From: Paenarthrobacter nitroguajacolicus
GTDB lineage: Bacteria > Actinomycetota > Actinomycetes > Actinomycetales > Micrococcaceae
Direction of reading: 5' to 3'
Assembly (NCBI RefSeq): GCF_029952445.1
Contig: NZ_JAQPPK010000004.1
Location: 1 to 64,000 of the forward strand
DNA length: 64,000 bases
The notes beneath the pieces are model-generated. The model did no database searches. It saw only the letters and a list, made by a program, of their open reading frames with translations, and was not told the origin of the DNA. The translations under genes were made by a program, and so were the position numbers. Within the stretch, counting starts at the first letter, position 1. Every line of letters starts with the position of its first letter. Positions 58,270 to 64,000 of the stretch are shown in pieces.

Positions 58270-59559
58270 ATGACTGAAGCTCCACAGACGAAGGACGCGT
58301 CGGCCGTTGTGGCCGACGCGTCCTTCGCTGAAATTGCCCAGCGCCGTCGAGGCAGGATCCGGCGTTTCTTCTTCAAGCGTCCCCGGGCCATGGATGCCGT
58401 GGTGGTGCTCTGCTACGTGCTGCTGGCATTGCCCACCATCATCCCCTCGATAGCTGAGGGTAAATGGCTGGTGGTGGCGATCCTCCTTCTGATTGCCCTG
58501 GCTTTGGTTTTCAGGCGGCAGTTCCCGCTGCAGGTGGTTCTCGCCGTCGCCCTCTTGGAAATTTCGGCCACCATCCTGAACCCATGGGGCTCCAACGTTT
58601 CGGCGGGGCTCTGGTTCGCGCTCTACGCCGTTGCGTCGCTCCGGAGGCGCCGGATTACTTTTGTTGTTTTCGTTGCGGCAAGCCTGCCTTTGAGCCTTCT
58701 GTACCTGTTCATGTGGACAAGTCCGGCCCAGATGGACACGCTGCAGGACGTCCCGGAAAACTTCCACCTCATCAACAACATTGCTACTGCCGTGACCATC
58801 ATGTTGTCGAACCTGCTGGCAACGGGCATTGGCGTTTCGGTTCGCCAGCGCCGGGAACACGAAGCGGAAATCGCCGCGTGGGCTGCCCGGACCACACGGC
58901 TGGGCAAGGTCACCGAGCGCAACCGCATTGCACGCGAAATGCACGACGTCGTCGCCCACTCCTTGACGGTGATGATCAGTCTCTCGGACGGCGCGGCAGT
59001 TGTGGTCAAGAAGGATCCGGAACGCGCCGGTGAGGTTCTCGGTGAACTCTCGCGAACGGGACGCACCGCGTTGGCGGACATGCGCCGCGTTTTGGGGGTC
59101 CTGCGCGATGATTCGGGACGACCGGCCCCACTGACCCCGCTCGAGTCCGGGCACAACCTTGCCAAGCTCCTGGAGGGTTTCCGCACGGCGGGCCTGCCGC
59201 TGCATTATGCCCACACCGGCCCGGCCCTGCCGGCCGATCCGGCTTTCGAGCTCACCGTCTACAGAATCGTGCAGGAATCCCTGACGAACGTGCTGCGCTA
59301 TGGACGCTCGCTGAGCCGGGTGGACGTGCAAGTGACCCGCGACGGCGATCTGGTCACCATTGACGTCCTCGACGACGGTCGCGGCACCCGGGATGGTGGC
59401 AGCGAATCGATAGGCAGCCTGGGCACTGGGCTTGGGATCGCCGGAATGAATGAACGTGCTGGAATCTATGCTGGAATCGTTACTGCCGGTCCAGGAAAAA
59501 GGGGAGGTTGGGCGGTCCACGCCGACCTCCGCTGGAACGGCGACAAGGGGGAATCATGA
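58270..59559 (+). CDS. Sensor histidine kinase (HisKA_3)
   Basis: The protein has 429 residues. Hydrophobic helices fill residues 40-190. The phosphorylated histidine is H225 in RIAREMHDVVAHSLTVMISL and the ATPase lobe has LDDGRGTRDGG and LGIAGMNERAGIYAG. The preceding short HAMP-like stretch and lack of a large outer domain resemble DesK/LiaS-like kinases, which sense the membrane or the transporter itself. It is coupled to the response regulator by ATGA. Confidence 0.93.
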   Translation: MTEAPQTKDASAVVADASFAEIAQRRRGRIRRFFFKRPRAMDAVVVLCYVLLALPTIIPSIAEGKWLVVAILLLIALALVFRRQFPLQVVLAVALLEISATILNPWGSNVSAGLWFALYAVASLRRRRITFVVFVAASLPLSLLYLFMWTSPAQMDTLQDVPENFHLINNIATAVTIMLSNLLATGIGVSVRQRREHEAEIAAWAARTTRLGKVTERNRIAREMHDVVAHSLTVMISLSDGAAVVVKKDPERAGEVLGELSRTGRTALADMRRVLGVLRDDSGRPAPLTPLESGHNLAKLLEGFRTAGLPLHYAHTGPALPADPAFELTVYRIVQESLTNVLRYGRSLSRVDVQVTRDGDLVTIDVLDDGRGTRDGGSESIGSLGTGLGIAGMNERAGIYAGIVTAGPGKRGGWAVHADLRWNGDKGES

Positions 59560-60245
59560 CCAATGACATCAAAGTGCTGCTCGTGGATGACCAGCCGCTG
59601 CTCAGGATGGGCTTCCGGCTCATTCTGGAAGGCGAAGAGGATTTCCATGTAGTGGGTGAAGCATCCGATGGCGCCGAGGCCGTCCGGCAGGTGGGAGCGC
59701 TGCAGCCCGACGTAGTGCTGATGGACGTGCGCATGCCAACGATGGATGGGATTGAGGCAACGCGGCGTATTTCGGATTCCGGTTCCGACGCGCGGGTCAT
59801 CATCCTCACCACATTCGATCTCGATGAGTACGCCTTCACGGGTTTGCAGGCCGGAGCCTCAGCGTTCCTGCTCAAGGACGTTGCTCCCGCCGAGCTCGTT
59901 CATGCGGTGCGGTTGGTGGCGAGCGGCGACGCTGTGGTGGCCCCCCGCGTCACGCAACGGCTCCTGGAGACGTATGTTCGCGGCGGTGCCGCGCCGGGCC
60001 ATCCGCCCGCCCCGCATCGTGATCCGCTGCTTGGCGAACTCACTCCCCGTGAAACCGAGATCCTCACAACCATTGCCGAGGGCTTGTCCAATGCGGAGAT
60101 CGCACACAAGTTTTTCCTTTCCGAGGCGACAGTGAAGACGCACGTCCGCCGGATCCTGAGCAAGTTGCAGTTGCGGGATCGCGTGCAAGTGGTGGTTTAC
60201 GCCTACGAGACCGGTCTGGTGGTGCCCAGCAACCCGGACTACTGA
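59556..60245 (+). CDS. LuxR/NarL-family response regulator
   Basis: From the ATG at 59556, which overlaps the kinase stop, the protein has 229 residues. The receiver domain has acidic D11-D12, the phosphorylated D57 in VVLMDVRM and the lysine in AFLLKDVAP. The LuxR-type helix-turn-helix reads LTPRETEILTTIAEGLSNAE, then IAHKFFLSEATVKTHVRRIL. It is the last gene of the ABC/two-component operon and the likely reader of the CCCTGA repeats upstream of it. Confidence 0.95.
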   Translation: MTNDIKVLLVDDQPLLRMGFRLILEGEEDFHVVGEASDGAEAVRQVGALQPDVVLMDVRMPTMDGIEATRRISDSGSDARVIILTTFDLDEYAFTGLQAGASAFLLKDVAPAELVHAVRLVASGDAVVAPRVTQRLLETYVRGGAAPGHPPAPHRDPLLGELTPRETEILTTIAEGLSNAEIAHKFFLSEATVKTHVRRILSKLQLRDRVQVVVYAYETGLVVPSNPDY

Positions 60246-60421
60246 TCGGTGAGGCCACTTCAGCGCTGATGTGAGTGTGCGTTATATGCATTCATAAATG
60301 TTTTTAATGACTATTTGCTCCGATTCTGTGTTACCTTCGTCACTACAAGCACGCCTCCGGCAACCCCGCCCAGGAAGTCCCAGGCGTCCCGATCGCATCT
60401 GTCACTTATCGGAGACAAGTC

Positions 60422-61864
60422 ATGGAATCATCAACACCCCTGAAACTGGACCACCCCGCTGACGCCCCTCCGGCTCCTTTGGAAACAGGCCTGCGCCGTT
60501 CCATGGGGCCGCGGCACCTGATCATGATCGCCATGGGAGGTGTGATCGGATCGGGTCTGTTCCTGAGCTCCGGCTACACCATTTCCCAGGCAGGTCCACT
60601 GGGCGCAGTCCTCGCCTACCTCGTGGGAGCCTTCGTGGTCTATCTGGTGATGGCCTGCCTCGGTGAGCTCGCCATTGCCTACCCGGTCTCAGGCGCCTTC
60701 CACATTTATGCTTCCCGCTCCATCGGTCCGGCAACGGGGTTCACCACGGCGTGGCTCTACTGGCTGTGCTGGGCTGTGGCAATCGGTTCGGAGTTCACGG
60801 CCTCCGGCTTGCTCATGCAACGGTGGTTCCCCGGTGTTGAAGTGTGGGTTTGGTGCCTGGTCTTCGCAGCCATGCTCTTCGGCTTCAACGCGCTCTCCTC
60901 CAAGTTCTTTGGTGAATCGGAATTTTGGTTCTCGATCATCAAAGTCGGAGCGATTATTGCGCTGATCGTGTTTGGCGGCGCGGCCTTGTTCGGGTTCCAC
61001 CCGCTCTCTGACACCGATCACCACCCCTTCATGTTCGAGAACTTCAACACCTCGGCGGGCCTCTTCCCCAACGGTTTTTCCGGCGTCCTGGTCACTGCAC
61101 TGGCGGTCTTCTACGCATTCTCCGGCTCGGAGCTGATTGGAGTTGCGGCAGGTGAAACCAAGGATCCGGCCCGGAGCATCCCCAAGGCCATGCGGAGCAC
61201 AGTCATCCGCCTCCTCATCTTCTTCGTTGGCGCCATCGCCGTTATCGCAGCAACTGTTCCCTTTGACCAGGTGGGCTTGGATGAGAGCCCGTTCGTCACT
61301 GTTTTCTCGTCAGTTGGCATTCCCTTTGCTGCCGACATCATGAATTTTGTGATCATCACGGCCCTTCTTTCTGCCGGGAACAGCGGCCTGTTCTCCTGTG
61401 CCCGCATGCTCTACTCCCTGGCCGAGGAGGGACAAGCTCCCAAGGCACTCAAGCGCGTCACCCGGCGCGGAATTCCACTCCTTGCGCTTTCCGTGAGCAT
61501 GGTGGGAGGGTTGGCCTCCTTGGTTAGCAGCGTGGCTGCCGCGGAGACCGTCTACCTGGCCCTCGTCTCCATAGCCGGCTTCGCCGTCGTCGGAGTCTGG
61601 ATGTCCATTACCGCGTCTCACTTCTTCCACCGCCGGGCCTTTATCCGCAATGGCGGGCAAGTGGCTGATCTTGCCTACAAGGCACCGTTCTTCCCCGTGG
61701 TCCCGATCCTCGCTTTCGGGCTTTGCCTGCTCTCCCTGGTGGGTATTGCTTCTGATCCCTCCCAGATCGCGGCCCTCTACTTCGGTATTCCGTTCGTGGC
61801 CGCCTGCTACGGGTACTACTACTTCCGCTACGGCCGTGGGGTAAAGGTCAAGCAGTCGGTCTGA
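60422..61864 (+). CDS. Amino-acid permease (APC superfamily, AAT type)
   Basis: The protein has 480 residues and twelve membrane helices. The family signature is IAMGGVIGSGLFLSSGYT in helix 1, and the conserved ELIGVAAGETKDPARSIPKA lies in the loop after helix 6. The fold transports neutral or basic amino acids with protons. The exact substrate is unclear; members closest in wording are annotated as GABA, proline or S-methylmethionine permeases. The 176-bp upstream region has A+T-rich ATGCATTCATAAATG-type sequence that could be a regulatory site. An IclR-type regulator gene follows. Confidence 0.9.
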   Translation: MESSTPLKLDHPADAPPAPLETGLRRSMGPRHLIMIAMGGVIGSGLFLSSGYTISQAGPLGAVLAYLVGAFVVYLVMACLGELAIAYPVSGAFHIYASRSIGPATGFTTAWLYWLCWAVAIGSEFTASGLLMQRWFPGVEVWVWCLVFAAMLFGFNALSSKFFGESEFWFSIIKVGAIIALIVFGGAALFGFHPLSDTDHHPFMFENFNTSAGLFPNGFSGVLVTALAVFYAFSGSELIGVAAGETKDPARSIPKAMRSTVIRLLIFFVGAIAVIAATVPFDQVGLDESPFVTVFSSVGIPFAADIMNFVIITALLSAGNSGLFSCARMLYSLAEEGQAPKALKRVTRRGIPLLALSVSMVGGLASLVSSVAAAETVYLALVSIAGFAVVGVWMSITASHFFHRRAFIRNGGQVADLAYKAPFFPVVPILAFGLCLLSLVGIASDPSQIAALYFGIPFVAACYGYYYFRYGRGVKVKQSV

Positions 61865-61881
61865 TCCCCGCTTCAAAGGCC

Positions 61882-61911
61882 GCGCGGCCGGGCAACGCTG
61901 CCCGGCCGCGC
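61882..61911 (+). terminator. Hairpin after the permease gene
   Basis: GCGCGGCCGGGCA (61882-61894) and TGCCCGGCCGCGC (61899-61911) form a perfect 13-bp stem with the loop ACGC. No T run follows, so it may stop transcription weakly or protect the RNA end. Confidence 0.65.
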
Positions 61912-61980
61912 AGCCGTCCCCCGGAGCTGCTGCCTCCATGTGAGAATGGCGTGAGCGCTTGGTGGAAAGGAGCCTGATTC

Positions 61981-62757
61981 GTGGATGTGTCACCAGAGGC
62001 TTCGTCGTTGGCGCAGGGCCTCCGTTTGGTCCGGCTGGTCACGGACCGCGAAAAACAGGGGCGCCAACTCCTGGGAGTCTCCCAGTTGGCTGCTGAACTG
62101 GACATGGAGCAAAGTCGTGTTTCGCGTTTGGCCCAGGAATTGTGTGATCTTGGATTGCTGGAACGAGTTGAACGGGGTCCATTCCGGACAGGTCCGCGAT
62201 TCTTCACGTTGGCGGCTTCATTGAACGCCGGCTGGGTCCACCAATCAAGGGCCGAGCTGGAAGAACTGGTGGCATCTTTCGGGCTGAGGTCCAGGCTCTC
62301 CGTACGTGACGATGTCCGGGTACTCCTGCTTCGCTCTTCCTCCAACAACTCTGTGCTGGGCGGCTTCGCCAAGCCCGGCATGGTGACTCCTGTCTGGTGC
62401 ACGGGAGCAGGCAGGGCGTTGCTCTGGGACCACGCGCCCAAGGAGCTCGAAGAGCTGCTCCGCGAAGTCAACTTCATCGGCGTCGGCGGCCCGGCAGCAG
62501 CGCATTCGGCAGCAGAAGTCGCGGCACTGATGGACCGTGACAAGCCTCAGGGGTTCGTCCTTGCTGCCGAAGAATTTGAGCACGGCATCTGGGAGCTGGC
62601 AGTTCCTGTGCGATCGGGCGGGGGTCGCATTGTTGCGGCAGTCAGCGTGCTTGGCAGCCGAGCCGACCTCGAGAAAGCAGCATCGGACATCGCGTCGGTG
62701 CTCCAGTCCACGGCCGATCGACTCGGCACGGCGGCTGCGTCCGCGGCCCAGAATTGA
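61981..62757 (+). CDS. IclR-family transcriptional regulator
   Basis: The GTG at 61981 is preceded by AAAGGAG and gives 258 residues. The N-terminal winged helix has LLGVSQLAAELDMEQSRVSR, then LAQELCDLGLLERVERGP. The IclR effector domain follows, with WCTGAGRALLWD and the C-terminal RIVAAVSVLGSR. Its last 4 codons lie in a 16-bp tandem repeat that continues into the gap, so the C-terminus (SAAQN) may have been altered by the repeat. It is near the permease gene and convergent with a second IclR gene. Confidence 0.9.
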   Translation: MDVSPEASSLAQGLRLVRLVTDREKQGRQLLGVSQLAAELDMEQSRVSRLAQELCDLGLLERVERGPFRTGPRFFTLAASLNAGWVHQSRAELEELVASFGLRSRLSVRDDVRVLLLRSSSNNSVLGGFAKPGMVTPVWCTGAGRALLWDHAPKELEELLREVNFIGVGGPAAAHSAAEVAALMDRDKPQGFVLAAEEFEHGIWELAVPVRSGGGRIVAAVSVLGSRADLEKAASDIASVLQSTADRLGTAAASAAQN

Positions 62758-62854
62758 CCCGGCCCAGAATTGACGCCGCCCAAACCTGACCCGGCCCAGA
62801 ACTGGCTGGCGCAGACGTGACCCGGCCCAGAACTGGCGCGGCTCAGAACTGACC
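62745..62854. repeat. Degenerate 16-bp tandem repeat, about seven units
   Basis: Seven units of 15-17 bp resembling GGCCCAGAACTGACCC stand in tandem, at 62745, 62761, 62778, 62793, 62809, 62824 and 62840. They start inside the end of one IclR gene and stop two bases before the stop of the next, filling the whole gap between the convergent genes. Units differ by a few bases. Confidence 0.85.
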
Positions 62855-62856
62855 GG

Positions 62857-63621
62857 TTACCCCGGGCGGCCGCCCACTGTGGACTCGAGCCAGTCCCGCC
62901 ATGCCGCGAGAGCCGTGGCGAAAGCGTCACGCTGCGGTTCCAGCCGGGACTTTGGGCCGACAATCTGCAGGGCCGCGGCAACTTCGCCCTTGAAATCCCG
63001 AACGGGGGCGGACAGGGAGTAAAGTCCCGGCTCCGCTTCTTCGTCCACGATTGAGTAGCCGCGCAGGCGTGCCTTCGTCAGCCGCTCCAGGAGGTCGTCG
63101 ACGGATACCGGAGTATTGGGCCCGTGCTTTACGAATTCAACCCCATCGAAGATCTTTCGGACTTCGGCGTCAGGCGCATCCCACAGGAGTGCCTGGCCGG
63201 CGTCGCTGCAATAGGCAGGGTAGGGGCGGCCAAGCCAGGAACCCACGAGGTTGGCGCTCTCGGGCACCTGCTCACCAATAGTGACCGTGCTGTTTCCGCT
63301 CAACACACCCAGGAAGCAGGCTTCGTTGGTCTCGGAGGCGAGGCCCTCCAGGGCCGTCAGACCGTCAGTTTTCAGCCGTTGCTCGGTGACCAACTGGGCG
63401 TCCGTCAGGATGGACCAGTCCAGGCAGTACTCGCGCTGGTCGGTCCTTGTGAGGAAGCCTTCCTGCTGCGCACCCTTGAGGCTTCGCGACACCTGGCTGC
63501 GGTCCTTGTCCAGGCGGGCAGCAATGTCCGCCACCGTACCGCCGTCGAATCCTTCAGCATGACGCGCCCCAACGCTGAGTAAGGCCATCATGCCGCGGCC
63601 CATGCTGGAGGTCTTTGACAT
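62857..63621 (-). CDS. IclR-family transcriptional regulator
   Basis: The protein has 254 residues. The helix-turn-helix reads TVADIAARLDKDRSQVSRSL, then KGAQQEGFLTRTD, and the effector domain has YCSDAGQALLWDAPD and LYSLSAPVRDFKGEVAAALQ. It differs from the adjacent IclR protein, so the two are not a recent duplication. It lies 42 bp before the end of the cyclase-family gene, also on the minus strand, which precedes it in transcription and may be its operon partner. Confidence 0.92.
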   Translation of the reverse strand: MSKTSSMGRGMMALLSVGARHAEGFDGGTVADIAARLDKDRSQVSRSLKGAQQEGFLTRTDQREYCLDWSILTDAQLVTEQRLKTDGLTALEGLASETNEACFLGVLSGNSTVTIGEQVPESANLVGSWLGRPYPAYCSDAGQALLWDAPDAEVRKIFDGVEFVKHGPNTPVSVDDLLERLTKARLRGYSIVDEEAEPGLYSLSAPVRDFKGEVAAALQIVGPKSRLEPQRDAFATALAAWRDWLESTVGGRPG

Positions 63622-63663
63622 GGATTGATTCTAGCTACCCCAATGGGCCGCCGAGCCCGGGGT

Positions 63664-64000
63664 CTAGTGGATGGCGAAGACCCGAGCCGGGAATCCGCTG
63701 CCCTCCAAGGGTTTTGCCCACGTGGCGATCATCATGGCGCCGGATTCGGGGAGCCCATCCAGGTTTGCCAGGAGTTCGATCTGCCACTTGTCCTGAGCCA
63801 AGACGTAGGTCTCCAAGCTGAAGTCCTGCCGGGACGTTGCCATACCCGGATCCGTGTCCGTCTGCTCATGGCCCACTGCAGAAACGGAACGCTCCTCGAT
63901 CAGGTATTGCAGGACCTCTTTGGACCACCCCGGTGTGTGGCTGACGCCGTCGTCGTCCTTGTTGGCCATGGCTGATGCGTCGGGCCAGCGGTTGCTCCAA
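63664..64000 (-). CDS. Cyclase-family (kynurenine formamidase-like) hydrolase, C-terminal part
   Basis: The frame is open to the right edge of the window, reading WSNRWPDASAMANKDDDG before the HTPGWSKEVLQYLIEE block, so the 5' end of the gene is missing. The family core VSAVGHEQTDTDPG, the LAQDKWQIELLANLDGLP segment and the ending GSGFPARVFAIH are the C-terminal half of putative cyclases (PF04199), metal-dependent hydrolases such as arylformamidase. About 100 residues of a protein of about 250-300 are seen. An internal Met at 63969 could be mistaken for the start but lies in conserved sequence. It precedes the IclR gene on the same strand. Confidence 0.8.
   Translation of the reverse strand, partial: WSNRWPDASAMANKDDDGVSHTPGWSKEVLQYLIEERSVSAVGHEQTDTDPGMATSRQDFSLETYVLAQDKWQIELLANLDGLPESGAMMIATWAKPLEGSGFPARVFAIH

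Noticed and set aside
62745..62854. CRISPR array
   Set aside because: Units are contiguous, 15-17 bp and degenerate, without spacers, and no cas gene is present.

Overview
The window is the replication-origin segment of a high-G+C Gram-positive (actinobacterial) chromosome. The gene order DUF3566-gyrA-gyrB-DUF721-recF-gnd-dnaN-[oriC]-dnaA | rpmH-rnpA-yidD-yidC-jag-rsmG-parA-parB and then trxA-trxB-murJ-NUDIX-CCA enzyme is the classic actinobacterial origin layout. Protein sequences and codon use point to the Micrococcaceae, most likely Arthrobacter or Paenarthrobacter. No rRNA, tRNA, CRISPR array or insertion sequence was seen.

Layout. (1) 1-11.2 kb, minus strand: DNA gyrase, RecF, a short 6-phosphogluconate dehydrogenase, the sliding clamp and DnaA, with DnaA boxes and an A+T-rich stretch between dnaN and dnaA and more boxes upstream of dnaA. 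(2) 11.6-17.3 kb, plus strand: ribosomal protein L34, RNase P protein, the YidD/YidC membrane insertion module, Jag, RsmG and ParA/ParB, closed by a strong terminator. (3) 17.34-23.34 kb: about 6 kb with no convincing gene, lower in G+C by eye, holding nine parS sites (a tenth lies inside parA), DnaA-box-like sequences, a telomere-like heptamer repeat and several palindromes. This is the centromere-like region and the most unusual part of the window. (4) 23.4-32.4 kb: thioredoxin system with a SigR/SigH-type promoter, a stand-alone degenerate kinase-like membrane protein next to the lipid II flippase MurJ, NUDIX hydrolase, CCA-adding enzyme, a phosphatase, and two very small genes with near-perfect Shine-Dalgarno sequences.

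(5) 32.4-64 kb is an accessory, mostly metabolic and regulatory arm. It carries a polyprenol-dependent type glycosyltransferase, FAD oxidoreductases, an HxlR-controlled NAD(P)-binding protein, two ABC-transporter/two-component-system modules, a large secreted GH31 glycosidase, a lipoprotein class B penicillin-binding protein and an ABC-F protein. Next come a frameshifted FAD monooxygenase with its divergent TetR regulator (flanked by inverted copies of a small repeat), a DeoR-MFS pair, two PAP2 phosphatase genes (one fused to a diacylglycerol-kinase domain), an amino-acid permease, and two convergent IclR regulators separated by a 16-bp degenerate tandem repeat. The last gene, a cyclase-family hydrolase, runs off the right edge.

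Functionally the core couples initiation (DnaA/oriC), segregation (ParA/ParB/parS), supercoiling (gyrase), protein insertion (YidC) and envelope synthesis (MurJ and its neighbour). All coordinates and motifs were read by eye; family names rest on recognised motifs, not on searches.
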